From: Nocardia asteroides
Lineage (GTDB): Bacteria > Actinomycetota > Actinomycetes > Mycobacteriales > Mycobacteriaceae
Reading direction: 5' to 3'
Assembly: GCA_019930625.1 (NCBI GenBank)
Contig: CP082844.1
Location: 5,828,001 to 5,892,000, forward strand
Length of the DNA stretch: 64,000 bases
Positions 1 through 8,539 of this stretch are shown in pieces (within the stretch, counting starts at the first letter, position 1; each line of letters begins with the position of its first letter). The notes beneath the pieces were generated by a model. It did not search any database, was not told where the DNA came from, and was given only the letters and a program-made list of their open reading frames with translations. The position numbers were made by a program, and so were the translations under genes.

Positions 1-39
1 CACCACATTGGAGGTTGCCCTATGACGATCACACAAGGT

Positions 40-624
40 TCAGCGGGTCTCTGCGAATGTGGGCGCACCATGCCTGGCCTGGGCCAGTAGATGCTGCGCT
101 CGTACCGAAGCGGGCCCGACAGGCGAACCCGACTCGACGTCGGAGAGAATCTCGTCGGGCGGTCCTAGGTAGACGAGAGTTCGGAGCTCAATGCCCCAGT
201 GAGCCTGCTCACTGGGGCATTGAGCTCCCCGAAATACCTGCTCGAACAAGGTGGTCGGAGAGACGGTCCGCATGCCCGGTGGTGTGAGTGGGAGGGCTGG
301 AAGACCCTGCGGTGTTGGTGCGGCCGGGGCAAGGTCGGTCAATGCCCGCTCGTCCTCGACGCGACCGAGATCCTCCAGCACCGAGCGCTGCGATCGGGTC
401 AGCCGCTCACGCACACCGGTCTCGATCCCAGCTCGGCCGATAGCGGTCAGCGCCCACCCGACCCCTTCCTCGGCGAAACCGTGGCCGGTCAGCCAGTCGA
501 CAATCCGCAGGACGTGCCCGTGCTGTTGACCGCATGCAGTAGCCAACTCGCCCGCAGGCCGCGCGGTCCGGGTGAGCGTACGCAAGACAGCAAGTCGCGG
601 CAGGGTCACCCCCAGCTTCCTCAT
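40..624 (-). CDS. Putative winged-helix (MarR-like) transcriptional regulator
   Basis: The N-terminal ~90 residues read like a winged-helix DNA-binding domain: a helical stretch (RLAVLRTLTRTARPAGELA), a recognition-helix-like segment (GHVLRIVDWLTGHGFAEE) and a wing (GVGWALTAIGRAGIE). I cannot name the family with certainty. I place the start at the ATG at 624; a GTG at 609 preceded by AGGAAG is an alternative, and a TTG at 654 also opens the frame. The C-terminal ~60 residues are translated across a perfect 22-bp inverted repeat (183-228) and look atypical, so the original protein may have ended earlier. Direct repeats overlap the start region and could bind this protein, which is inference. 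Confidence 0.5.
   Translation of the reverse strand: MRKLGVTLPRLAVLRTLTRTARPAGELATACGQQHGHVLRIVDWLTGHGFAEEGVGWALTAIGRAGIETGVRERLTRSQRSVLEDLGRVEDERALTDLAPAAPTPQGLPALPLTPPGMRTVSPTTLFEQVFRGAQCPSEQAHWGIELRTLVYLGPPDEILSDVESGSPVGPASVRAQHLLAQARHGAPTFAETR
183..228. repeat. Perfect 22-bp inverted repeat (hairpin)
   Basis: Bases 183-204 are the exact reverse complement of 207-228, separated by only two bases, so the DNA is almost a full palindrome. It lies inside the 3' part of the putative regulator's reading frame. No T-run follows on either side. It could be a factor-independent terminator of the kind seen in actinobacteria, the footprint of a palindromic mobile repeat, or an assembly fold-back artefact. 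Confidence 0.8.
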
Positions 625-729
625 TTCGGACGACTTTTCATTTCGGACGATCAAGCTCCCTTCCCAACATTTCGAATCAGTGGATGTGGTGCTGCGTTCA
701 TCGCGAATCGTCGTTCATCGCGAATCGTC
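621..729. repeat. 17-bp-period direct repeats upstream of regulator
   Basis: TCATTTCGGACGA occurs at 621-633 and again at 638-650, a 17-bp period. A 17-bp unit, GTTCATCGCGAATCGTC, is then tandemly duplicated exactly at 696-712 and 713-729. A related CATTTCGAATCAG sits between them at 668-680. The first pair overlaps the start codon region of the minus-strand regulator. Iteron-like spacing suggests an operator array or a decayed repeat tract; function is unproven. Confidence 0.7.
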
Positions 730-859
730 GCTGATCCATCCACGACAGCCCAGTCGGCCACGATTAGAACGACTCAGTTTGTCGGTGATGCGGCCGGATC
801 GCTGGCGCGGGTTCGTCGGGGACGCCGTACCCTTACGGCCACGGCACTCACGAAGCTCG

Positions 860-1309
860 TCAGATACAGATCCAGCAGTAGAGGCGTTGTCCTCGCACAA
901 CCGCCCGGCTGGCCAGGCCAGCGGCCTGGCCGAGGAACCACGCGAGGCCGTCCGGATCCGGCGGTGTGGGGAACACGTCCGAGGCGGCCCATTCCCGGGC
1001 AACGCCATGCAGCGAAGCGTGATCAGCGGCGGCGAGCGCATCACGCAGGGAATCCGTCAGCGACAGACACACCAGCTCTCCCTCGTCGACGGTCGCGAGC
1101 AGGTGGCCATGCCGCGGGTCGGACCGGACAGCCTCGTCCGGCCGGCCTGTAAGGATCACTTCTGCCGGCAGCAGGTCGATAGTCGGGTCTACGCCGTTGA
1201 CATCGAACCCGTCATAGCCCGTCGCGGCCGGTTCGTCGTCCTCGCGCACCACGGCCCGGATCGCGTCGTCATCGTCTGCAGCAGCGAAGTAGCCATAGAT
1301 AACTCCCAT
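860..1309 (-). CDS. Hypothetical protein, MGVIYGYF family
   Basis: A 149-residue cytoplasmic protein opening with MGVIYGYFAAADDDDAI and ending GQRLYCWICI. The start pattern and the charged, Trp-containing end resemble small actinobacterial proteins of unknown function distantly like DUF1877; that link is from memory and weak. The body has a DLLPAEVILTG stretch and a long acidic helix-rich middle. I chose the ATG at 1309 because the conserved-looking MGVIYGYF begins there; an in-frame extension to 1366 has poor composition. It lies downstream, on the same strand, of a broken DeoR regulator. No signal peptide or membrane segment is visible. Confidence 0.6.
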   Translation of the reverse strand: MGVIYGYFAAADDDDAIRAVVREDDEPAATGYDGFDVNGVDPTIDLLPAEVILTGRPDEAVRSDPRHGHLLATVDEGELVCLSLTDSLRDALAAADHASLHGVAREWAASDVFPTPPDPDGLAWFLGQAAGLASRAVVRGQRLYCWICI

Positions 1310-1374
1310 GCGGTGATCTTGGCACCCACCACTGACAACCACTCTTGATCCCGGCCGGCGTCGCATCGTTCTTC

Positions 1375-1858
1375 CGTGCGCTGGTGAGGGTCCACGGTGG
1401 CCAGCGTGCGGCCGCGCATGCGTCCTCCGAGCAACAGAACAGTAATCCCAGCGCTGTCAGCAAGAACCTCGGCGGCGAGCAACGACGAGGTGACCACGGT
1501 CAGCTCGTGGTCGGCGATCTTCTCGGCAATGAGGCGCGGTGTGAATCCCTCATCGAGGCATATGGTTTCGGCTCCGTGCAGCAGGCCCGCCGCGGCGGCG
1601 GCAATTCGGTGCTTCTGAGCAAGGTCCACTCGGCTGCGGTAATCGACGCCCGACTCGAACGCCGCGCTCTCGAGCGGGATCGCTCCGCCGTGTACCCGTT
1701 TGACCAGCTTGCGATCAGCGAGCACTCGCAGATCCCGGCGGATGGTCTCTGTAGCGACCCCGAATTCGGAAGCCAGCGCGCCCACTTCGACCCTGCCGCT
1801 GGTCCGGGCGTATTTCCAGAATTTTCGACTGACGCGTGTCTGAATCCACGTAGGGCAT
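1375..1858 (-). pseudogene. DeoR-family regulator, frameshifted and truncated
   Basis: The N-terminus MPYVDSDTRQSKILE is in one frame. The rest of the DeoR helix-turn-helix (GVATETIRRDL, then RVHGGAIPLES) continues in another; removing one base near 1812-1816 would join them as ILEYARTSGRVEVGALA. The sugar-phosphate effector domain follows (KHRIAAAAAGLL, VTSSLLAAEVLA, VLLLGGRMRG) but homology stops near ATVD at about 1380, roughly 100 residues short of a normal DeoR protein of about 250. It lies downstream of a truncated mannitol PTS gene on the same strand, so it was plausibly the regulator of that locus. The frameshift alone could be a sequencing error, but the missing C-terminus indicates real decay. 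Confidence 0.75.
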
Positions 1859-2077
1859 TCTGCTCCATCGCCACTGGACGCACTGCAGGCCGACCGGAAC
1901 CTTGAACGGGATGACGCTGGTCACGGCAGGAAAGAGAACCCGGCACCCCTCACATACGTACCGGGTTATCTGCCAAGCCTCGGTTGGCCTGGTGTCCTCT
2001 CCTGTGACATCCCCATGGCGAGCGGTCGGCGTCAGCCGACAGGTCGGCGACCACCCCGTCCTACGGGCACGTCCGCA

Positions 2078-3100
2078 TCAATCGTGACCGGGATCGAGGA
2101 CCGCTTTGACCTCATCGGTCGTCCGCGCGGCACGGAGGCGCGCAACCTGGTCCCCATCCACGAAGACCTGTGCGATGCGGTTCAGCAGAGCCAGATGATC
2201 GTCCCCGGTCGCCGCGATACCGATGACGAACTCGACCGGCTTGCCGTTCCAGTCGATGGCCTCTGGGTAGCGCAGGAGCGATATCCCCGTATGGCGAACC
2301 TCGGTTTTCGCAGCATTTGTGCCGTGCGGAATCGCAAGCCCGTTGCCCATGTAAGTGGAGATCGATCGTTCCCGCTCATGCATGGAGTCGACGTACGACG
2401 CGTCGACTGCGCCTACGGCGACCAGCAGTAGGCCGGCCTCGTTGATGGCGTCGGCCCTGGTGCCGGCCTGACCGGACAGCACAATCGAGTCGAGGGCGAG
2501 CACGTCGGTGCCTGCGGTCGGGTCTTTCTGGACCGGCTCGTCGTCCACCGGGGCACTGACCCGGTTGGCACGTGCGATCATGGCGACGATCTCGTCGTAC
2601 TCGGGACTGTTCATGAAGTCATCGATAGTGACGTGAATGGCCGAGGGCGTCCGCTCCCGTGCCCGGTCGGCCAGGTCCGTGTGGGTGACAACCAGGTCAT
2701 AGCTGTCGGTAAGGTTCGAGATCGCCTGGTTGACGACGCTGACCTCAGCGAATCCTGCGCTCTGGATCTTCCTTCGCAGTACGGAGGCACCCATGGCGGA
2801 GGAGCCCATGCCGGCATCACAAGCGAAAACAATGCTGGAAATAGTTGATATGGCGACCGTGTCGTTCGACGAGAGCGCGGCGGAGGCAATGGAACGCATG
2901 CCTTTCATCGCCTCCATGGCTGCGGTGGCTTCGGCCAGGTCGGGTTCGTCGGTGACGCGGTCTGTTTTCAGCAGGAGAACAGCGACCAGAAACGTCACGG
3001 TCGCCGCGCCGACGACGGACAGCGTGACTCCGAGAAAGCTGCCGCTGGCAGTCTGCGCATACACCGCAATGATCGATCCGGGCGCGGCGGGCGCGCGCAA
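2078..3100 (-). pseudogene. mtlA: PTS mannitol transporter EIICBA, 5'-truncated
   Basis: The product keeps the last membrane segment of the EIIC domain (residues ~7-47, [18 protein letters not shown] then a hydrophobic helix ending LLLKT). It then has a complete EIIB domain with the phosphorylated-cysteine loop CDAGMGSSAMGAS, and a C-terminal EIIA domain whose active-site His lies in GLAIPHGT. Intact mannitol EIICBA proteins are about 630-660 residues, so roughly 300 residues of the membrane channel are missing. The break at about 3100 abuts a serine-recombinase tail. The soluble domains are intact, but without EIIC the protein cannot transport mannitol. The neighbouring DeoR gene is also broken, suggesting loss of a mannitol uptake locus. 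Confidence 0.85.
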
Positions 3101-3112
3101 GCCGGAGCGGGC

Positions 3113-3376
3113 ATGGGGCGCATCGCGTTCCTGCTACTAGCATTGTTCGCGAAGATGGAACGCACCTTCACCGCCGAACGCGCCGCCCACGCCCGTGCCG
3201 TCGCCGAAGCCAAAGGCCGCCGCATCGGACGGCCCGCCGCCCATCCCGACGACAGAATCGACTACGCCCGCCTCCTGCGCGAACAAGGACGCAGCCTCGG
3301 CGAAATCGCAACCAAGACCGGGATACCGAAAACCTCCCTGCATCGATACCTCACTGCCACGACAAGCGAACGATGA
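3113..3376 (+). pseudogene. Serine recombinase (resolvase/invertase) C-terminal fragment
   Basis: The translation [20 protein letters not shown] matches the end of the resolvase catalytic domain (normally MGR..F..LA..A.mER...ER). A Hin-type DNA-binding domain ending [20 protein letters not shown] follows. The N-terminal ~100 residues with the catalytic serine are absent, so it cannot recombine DNA. The 5' edge coincides with the broken mtlA gene, so a rearrangement joined two unrelated fragments here. Tn3-type transposase pieces 2-3 kb away suggest it was the resolvase of that transposon, which is inference. Confidence 0.8.
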
Positions 3377-3969
3377 GCCACGTCGTACGCCAGCACCCGA
3401 GGCAGCGACGGTCCAAGGACACCGTGGACGTGCTGCTGGAGGCCGCGGCCCAGATGTTCACCCGCGAGGGGTTGACCGCGACGACCAACCGGATCGCCGA
3501 ACGCGCCGGCGTCTCGATCGGAACGCTATATCAGTACTTCCCGGACAAGCACGCGATGCTTCACACGCTGGCCATGCGGCATCTTTCCCAGGGAGGTGAG
3601 CGACTCGGTCAGGTGTCCATCAGCCTCCGGACGACCGAGCCGCCGTTCGAGGAGACCATGCGCGCGATCGTCGATGTCGTTGTCGACCTGCATCGCGACC
3701 GGCCCGCTCTGCACGCCCTCCTGCATCGGGTCGCCGCACGGCTGCCTGGGGAGCTAGCGGCCTTGCTCGCATTCGAGGACTATCTCGTTGATGAGATCGG
3801 CTATCACCTCGAGCGTTGCGGCCGTGGTGGCGACGATGCGGCGCTGACGGCACGGACGCTGGTCCATGCCGTCGATGCGCAGGTGCATCGGGTTCTCACT
3901 CGGCACGAACTCACAACCGATGAGGTGATGGTGCTCGTGCACAGGCTCACTCCCGGAATCGGGGAATGA
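3373..3969 (+). CDS. TetR/AcrR-family transcriptional regulator
   Basis: A 198-residue TetR protein. The N-terminal helix-turn-helix spans residues ~12-58 with the typical pattern [40 protein letters not shown]. The C-terminal ligand/dimer domain is helical and family-specific. The ATG overlaps the stop of the recombinase fragment by four bases. The gene converges on an alpha/beta hydrolase gene with only three bases between the stop codons. This pairing suggests, but does not prove, that it controls the hydrolase or its substrate pathway. Confidence 0.9.
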   Translation: MSHVVRQHPRQRRSKDTVDVLLEAAAQMFTREGLTATTNRIAERAGVSIGTLYQYFPDKHAMLHTLAMRHLSQGGERLGQVSISLRTTEPPFEETMRAIVDVVVDLHRDRPALHALLHRVAARLPGELAALLAFEDYLVDEIGYHLERCGRGGDDAALTARTLVHAVDAQVHRVLTRHELTTDEVMVLVHRLTPGIGE

Positions 3970-3972
3970 CCC

Positions 3973-5028
3973 TCACGCCCTCAAGTCCCTGACTCGTGCC
4001 AGTACCGACCGCAAGGTCGTGGCGAGCTGAGTCACGCCAGGTTCCTCGATCGGGAAGTGTCCGCAGTTCTCAAGTAATACCAGGTCGGTCCCGTTCGGTA
4101 TCCGTTCGAGGAACCGGATGCTCAGCTCCGCTGGTGTCCAGCGGTCTGCAGCGGGATGGACCAGCGTGAGCGGTGCGGCGTGGAAGGTGTCAGGCGGTGT
4201 GTGCCGGAAGCCGAGAAAGCTGGTGAGGAAGCCGAGTGGGACCTTCACGCCGCCGCCTCGGGGATCGGCCGCGCATGCCCGGGACAGGGCCGAGTCGAGA
4301 CTCATGTTGTTCATGTCGACTACCCAGCGGATCGGTACTTGGACGCGACCGAGCAACGGGTCCATCGCGCGCAGCAGAACGGGCGCGGCTGTGCCGGTGA
4401 ACGACCAGCGGGTGGCCGCGCGGCAGGCAGCGGGATCGCCGGGATCGAGTAGGCAGGTCGCGACCACGTGGGCGACGGCACCGGTGCGCGCGGCGACCTC
4501 GTAGGCCAGCATTCCGCCCATGCTGGCACCGAACAGAACCAGTGGCCGGTCATCGGATTTCGTTTCGGCACGCACGAATTCGCAGAGCAGATCGATCCAA
4601 TCCTCGTAGCGCACCGAACCCGGATCCGGTTCGACGGTATCTCCGTACAGCGGGAGATCCACGGCCATCACGTCCACGTCCTCCCGTGCGGCGAGTGCGG
4701 CGAGGGGCCACAGCAGACCCGAGTAGCCGCCCGCCCCGTGAATGGCCAGTGCCCGCACCCCCGCGTCACGGTTGGCGGCGCGGGCGACGTGGACGCGTTT
4801 GCCGCGCCACGACCACCACGTCGGAGTCGGATGGATCAGCGATTCCTGACGGTACTGGTCGGGGAGGAACCCCGCGTATCCGATGTAGTCCACACTCCGA
4901 GCATCGACGCGGAACTCGGCGGACACAACTCGCGTCCGCCAGGGCGTTCGAGGCTCGGGAATCACCTTTCTACCTGCGGCGATTGGTCGATGCTGCGCGC
5001 TGTGGTGCTGTCTACTCGCTTTTGACAT
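3973..5028 (-). CDS. Alpha/beta-hydrolase fold protein
   Basis: About 351 residues with a full alpha/beta-hydrolase core. The oxyanion-side strand is ALAIHGAGGYSGLLWPL, the nucleophile elbow is LFGASMGGM (Ser), the acid is probably the Asp in HPAADRWTP, and the His lies in NCGHFPIEEPG. No signal peptide is seen. The ATG at 5028 opens the frame, but the first ~30 residues (basic, His/Ser rich) look unlike the fold, so a GTG near 4926 (VSAEFRVDARSVDYIG) may be the true start. Substrate cannot be read from sequence; esterase, lactonase or C-C hydrolase are possible. It converges with the TetR gene. Confidence 0.8.
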   Translation of the reverse strand: MSKASRQHHSAQHRPIAAGRKVIPEPRTPWRTRVVSAEFRVDARSVDYIGYAGFLPDQYRQESLIHPTPTWWSWRGKRVHVARAANRDAGVRALAIHGAGGYSGLLWPLAALAAREDVDVMAVDLPLYGDTVEPDPGSVRYEDWIDLLCEFVRAETKSDDRPLVLFGASMGGMLAYEVAARTGAVAHVVATCLLDPGDPAACRAATRWSFTGTAAPVLLRAMDPLLGRVQVPIRWVVDMNNMSLDSALSRACAADPRGGGVKVPLGFLTSFLGFRHTPPDTFHAAPLTLVHPAADRWTPAELSIRFLERIPNGTDLVLLENCGHFPIEEPGVTQLATTLRSVLARVRDLRA

Positions 5029-5059
5029 CACCGCACTCGATACCGCGTCGGATACGGCC

Positions 5060-5209
5060 TCAGCCCGGGACGTGTTCCCGGGTGAGGTCCAGGCGGGTGT
5101 TCATGTCGAGTCGGAATCGGCCGTAGGGGTTGATATTGGACCAGAACAGCGGGCTCAACGCGCGGCGTTCGTTGTCACCGATCAGGTCGTGGAATGCGTG
5201 GTCGTCGGC
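5060..5209 (-). pseudogene. Tn3-type transposase C-terminal remnant
   Basis: The last ~49 codons of a frame read RALSPLFWSNINPYGRF followed by RLDMNTRLDL. This resembles the C-terminal tail of actinobacterial Tn3-family TnpA (compare ...HINMLGRYSF in Tn3). It ends in a stop at 5060 and is cut off at about 5209 by the lipase fragment. Its strand matches the TnpA N-terminal piece at 5820-6447, so the two may derive from one transposon whose middle was replaced. This is a memory-based match to a short segment. Confidence 0.5.
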
Positions 5210-5485
5210 AATCTGTTCAGCAAGCCGCTTGCGCAGATCCCCGACCTGCACGGCCTGCTCAGCCGCTACCTCGGCCTGCCCGAATCCGGTTACGACAAGC
5301 CGCTGTTCCTCGGCCAGGGCCTGCGCGGCACCGACGTGATCACGCCGGAGACGCTCCGCTTCGCCGCGGTGCTGCGGGCAAACGGTCAACCGGTGCCGCT
5401 GCACACCTACAACGACGACCACAGCGGAACGGTCAACGCGTCACTGCCCGACTCGGTGCCGTTCGTGCGCGGCCTGTTCGGCTGA
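5205..5485 (+). pseudogene. Secreted lipase/esterase C-terminal fragment
   Basis: About 90 residues from PDLHGLLSRYLGLPESGYD to PFVRGLFG resemble the end of actinobacterial secretory lipases. These proteins carry the catalytic Asp in GQGL..TDV and the catalytic His in DDHSGTV, and both are seen here. The N-terminal two thirds, with signal peptide and nucleophile, are missing. Upstream in-frame codons are antisense to the Tn3 remnant and are not lipase-like. A strong hairpin follows the stop. Confidence 0.7.
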
Positions 5486-5493
5486 GCCTGCTG

Positions 5494-5522
5494 CCTGCGG
5501 CCGCTCATCGAGCGGCCGCAGG
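5494..5522. terminator. 12-bp-stem bidirectional hairpin
   Basis: CCTGCGGCCGCT at 5494-5505 is the exact reverse complement of 5511-5522, with a 5-nt loop. It sits between the stops of the lipase fragment (plus) and the small secreted protein gene (minus). That is the position expected for a shared terminator. There is no T-run. Confidence 0.7.
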
Positions 5523-5532
5523 AGCTGTCAGA

Positions 5533-5751
5533 TCACGGGAAGCCAGGGCCCCGGCCGCCGGACAGGCTGCTGAGGGCGCACACCAGCGCCGCGAACGGTT
5601 CGGTGACGCCGCCACAGCTCCCCGCGACCGACTCGGCCGGTGCGATCGTCTGCGGTTCGAGCGGCAACGGCGCCGCGCCTGCCGCTCCGACGCCGGCCAC
5701 GGTTGCGGCACTGATCAGGGCGGCGACGGCCAATCCACGTACTGCGAGCAT
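5533..5751 (-). CDS. Small secreted protein with signal peptide
   Basis: A 72-residue protein. Residues 1-27 form a Sec signal peptide: a short positive start (MLAVRG), a hydrophobic core (LAVAALISAATVAGVGAAG) and a likely AxA-type cleavage site (GAAGAAP). The mature part is short, Pro/Ser-rich and has two Cys (GSCGGVTEP, ALVCAL) that could form one disulphide. The start is supported by GAGGAG about eight bases before the ATG at 5751. It lies between two Tn3 transposase fragments yet looks intact. No function is recognisable; similar tiny exported proteins are common in Nocardia and Rhodococcus. Confidence 0.65.
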   Translation of the reverse strand: MLAVRGLAVAALISAATVAGVGAAGAAPLPLEPQTIAPAESVAGSCGGVTEPFAALVCALSSLSGGRGPGFP

Positions 5752-5819
5752 TTCGAACTCCTCGTGCGTCGGGTAGATGGCCGAACCTACCCGGCAAGTT
5801 TTCATCTCACATGACCCGA

Positions 5820-6447
5820 ATTGTGAGGTTCCCAGCGAGAGATCGATGTCCAGCAGCGCATCCAACCCCGCGCACCGCTCGAGGGTGAACTCGTGCGCCA
5901 GCCGATCATAGGTCTCGGACTGAGCCTGCTCGCGTGCATGCGCGACACGGCGAACCAGCGTGTTCGGGCCTGGCCGGATCACCCGCGCCGACACCAGATA
6001 CTCGCACGCGAGCTGGAACAACAACGTCGGGGAATCATGCTCCATCGACCGCGCCAGCAGGAACTCATCCAGTTCCTTCAGCTCCATCGACCCCGGCGGC
6101 CGCCACCCCAGGAACTGCGCAACCAGCCGCAGGTGCTCAGTGCGGGTTTGTGCCCGCTTGCCGTAGGAACGGATCAGCGAAGCATCAACTTTCAGCTGCT
6201 CGGCCAACCGAGCCACCGCCACCGGCGGCGCATCAGCCACCCTGTCCGGCACGAACCCCAACCACGGCAGCGTGCACAACGCCACCGCCAAACCCAACCT
6301 TTCTCCCGGGCCACGCCCCCGCCCCGGCGTCAAAAACGCGACATCAGACGGAGTGAGCGTGAAGAACCGGAACAACTCCTCCCGGCTGATCTCCGGAAAC
6401 TCCCGCAGACGCGCCAATTCCTCGTCCGCGAACACCCGCGTCGCCAC
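5820..6447 (-). pseudogene. Tn3-family transposase N-terminal fragment (DUF4158-like)
   Basis: Starting at GTG 6447, the frame reads VATRVFADEELARLREFPEI then SREELFRFFTLTPSDVAFL, followed by LGLAVALCTLPWLGFVPD and YGKRAQTRTEHLRLV. This is the N-terminal DNA-binding domain of Tn3-family TnpA. The match ends near AGLDALLDIDLSLGTSQ (about 5820); the catalytic DDE part (about 750 residues) is missing. Beyond the break the frame runs by chance into the small secreted protein gene. Confidence 0.85.
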
Positions 6448-6577
6448 GAAACCCGACCTCCAGCACACCAACCAACCTCAACGGCAGCCAAGCCAACCGC
6501 CACCCCAGCACACCCGCAGCCCAAACAAGACAACACGACATCGGTGCTGGTCCAGCCATTGTCGTTGTTTTTCGCGC

Positions 6578-6757
6578 GAGTTCTACCGGGACCCCTGGAA
6601 GGACCGGGACCCGACCCTGCCCGTCACCGAACTGCAAGCCGCATGGGTACCCGGCGAACCGGTGCTCTACATCGGCAAAGCCGAGCCCGGCGCCACCGGC
6701 AGACGCGGCCTACGCCAGCGGCTCGACGAATACCGCCGCTTCGGCGCCGAACTGGGC
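6578..6757 (+). pseudogene. GIY-YIG-like protein fragment
   Basis: About 57 codons read EFYRDPWKDRDPTLPVTELQ and then AAWVPGEPVLYIGKAEPGAT with RGLRQRLDEYRRFGAE. VLYIGKA followed by RGL..RL.EYRRFG resembles a GIY-YIG-type fold in small actinobacterial proteins. No start codon or upstream homologous sequence is visible, and the homology stops exactly where the methyltransferase gene ends on the other strand. It is therefore truncated at both ends. Confidence 0.5.
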
Positions 6758-7654
6758 TCATGCGGGTGGCCACGAGGCAGTGACGTAGCGGGTGATGCTC
6801 ATTATCAGCGCCAACGCTTCAGGCAGCTCGGCAATCGGCCGACCGAATCGGGCCGCCAGCTCCTGCGAACTGGCGGAATCCGTAGACCATTCGTGTGCAG
6901 CGAACCAGACATCGGGGTTCGTGCGGTCGTCGGTGTAGATCAAGTTCATGGGATCGTTGTCTCGGAACAGCGTGTCTTTCAGGTCGTCGCCACGACTGTC
7001 GGCAAAACGGTCGAGGGGATCGAAATCGGTAATCATGTCGCACGCCGCCCGGCTACCCGGCGCCGAGAGTCGATGGATGCGTTCGAACAGCAGATCTTGA
7101 GCAGTGCCCGGCAGATAGGGCAATAGGCCTTCCGCGATCCATGCCGTGGGAGCTGCAGGGTCGAACCCGCCCGCCAGCAGGGCTGCTGGCCAATCGTCAC
7201 GCAGATCCGTCGGGATTTCGCGGCGATCTACCCCAGCGACCGCGTCGTTGTCGGTCAGCACCTGCCGCTTGAAGTCCAGCACCTTGGGCTGATCGACTTC
7301 GAAGACGACTGTGTCGGGCGGCCATGGCAACCGAAAGGAACGGGCATCCAAGCCAGCAGCCAGGATTACTGCCTGCCGCACACCGGCAACTGTGGCGGAC
7401 ACGCAGAAATTGTCGAAGAATTTGGTACGAAGTCCGATGGCTCCGAGCATCAAAGGTGACTTCGCCGCCGCGGCTGGATTGTCGAGCAGATGCTGCAACC
7501 CTTCATGGCCGGAGGCGGACACGAACATTGCAGCGAAATCATCCCGGACCAGTGGGTCGGGCTGCCCGGACTCCAGTGCCCGCGCAGCAGCAACACCCAG
7601 GGCAGTGACGCCGACACTGCTCACGATATCCCAAGAGTCTCCCTCGGTACGCAT
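6758..7654 (-). CDS. SAM-dependent methyltransferase, TIGR00027 type
   Basis: A 298-residue protein of the large mycobacterial/nocardial family of putative S-adenosylmethionine-dependent methyltransferases related to leucine carboxyl methyltransferase. Visible motifs: the opening WDIVSSVGVTALGVAAARAL, the linker MLGAIGLRTKFFDNF, the SAM-binding loop VILAAGLDARSFRLPWP, the acidic strand VFEVDQPKVLDFK, and WIAEGLLPYLPG. The length matches the family (about 300). The ATG at 7654 is the natural start. Genomes of this group carry many paralogues with unknown substrates. Its 3' end touches a foreign fragment, so the junction is recent but the gene appears complete. Confidence 0.9.
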   Translation of the reverse strand: MRTEGDSWDIVSSVGVTALGVAAARALESGQPDPLVRDDFAAMFVSASGHEGLQHLLDNPAAAAKSPLMLGAIGLRTKFFDNFCVSATVAGVRQAVILAAGLDARSFRLPWPPDTVVFEVDQPKVLDFKRQVLTDNDAVAGVDRREIPTDLRDDWPAALLAGGFDPAAPTAWIAEGLLPYLPGTAQDLLFERIHRLSAPGSRAACDMITDFDPLDRFADSRGDDLKDTLFRDNDPMNLIYTDDRTNPDVWFAAHEWSTDSASSQELAARFGRPIAELPEALALIMSITRYVTASWPPA

Positions 7655-8513
7655 GGGTTCTCCACTTCTCTCAGCCGATACTTCTCGACCCTGTCTCGAA
7701 GACGACGCGAACGCGCTTCACTGGGTCGATTGGTTCGACCCTGCCTTCTCAGTAACGCCGCCGCATCAGTACCTCGGTGGTGCTACCTAAGCGAAAGATG
7801 GCAACCCGCTGCACGCGGCACCCCCACTCGTGTATCACTTTGCTCTCGGGAGGCGGGTCGAGGAGTTGTCTTCGGGGCTGTCGGGTTACCCCTGATCACA
7901 TGACCACGATCGAAAATTGCTCAGAACAAGCCCCTTTCGTTCCTGGGGGCTGTCTGCGCATGCAGTTGCTCGTCACGGCCGCGGTGAGTCGTCGACGAAC
8001 CCTGCCGTCCTCCACACCAACCCCGCTCACGAGCGGTCACCGTATCCGGCGATCGGCAATGTCCATGCTGTCGTCCGAGAAGGTGAGCGCGACCAGCTGT
8101 ATCGGGTCCTGTGGTGGGACGGCGAAGGCAACGCTCTGATCGCCGACCCCGCCGGCTGGCTGGAAATCGCTGCCAACCGCCCCGGATTCCTGCGCCTGGA
8201 AGGACGACCACCGTCAGCAGCCGGATAAGGGCCGCGATCGGCACGTGCAACCGCCTGGGTCCACCAGGAGTTTTCCGCACGCTCGATGGAGCGTGTGTCA
8301 AAAGCTTGGCAGGATCGGGTGGCAGATCAGCATCGACTCCACGATCATGCGTGCCCATCAGCACGCGGCCGGAGCCCGCCGTGACAGCGACGCTCAGACC
8401 GAGCCACCTGGCGGACCCGGCGAGAACGAGCTTAGAGACCACGCACTCGGCCGCTCCCGTGCTGCGGCCTTGTTCTACGGGTCCGCGACTTGCGCTGTGG
8501 AGCAAGCTGGGCT
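7655..8513. other. Long non-coding stretch, no convincing gene
   Basis: Roughly 860 bp. One plus-strand stretch (about 8040-8228, translating to VVREGERDQLYRVLWWDGEG and ending RLEGRPPSAAG) has protein-like composition. It may be the tail of a lost gene, but it has no start or recognisable family. Otherwise I see no gene, RNA or strong repeat here. Confidence 0.5.
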
Positions 8514-8539
8514 AATACTTAGCCTCATGGCTAAGTATT
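8514..8539. promoter_or_regulatory. ArsR-type operator overlapping start codon
   Basis: AATACTTAGCC (8514-8524) and GGCTAAGTATT (8529-8539) form a perfect 11-bp inverted repeat around TCAT, which includes the AT of the ATG at 8527. Binding there by the encoded ArsR-type repressor would block both transcription and ribosome access. It is by far the strongest inverted repeat near this promoter; autorepression is inference. Confidence 0.75.

Noticed and set aside
199..1348. Long plus-strand open frames across 0.2-1.3 kb
   Set aside because: They are antisense to the better-supported minus-strand regulator and hypothetical protein and have Arg/Pro/Ser-rich shadow composition.
2026..2041. GTCGGC...GCCGAC hairpin as terminator of the mtlA fragment
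   Set aside because: A 6-bp stem is expected often by chance at this GC content.
7655..8513. Search for a gene or CRISPR array in the long gap
   Set aside because: No regularly spaced repeats and no convincing reading frame; the only protein-like stretch lacks a start and family.
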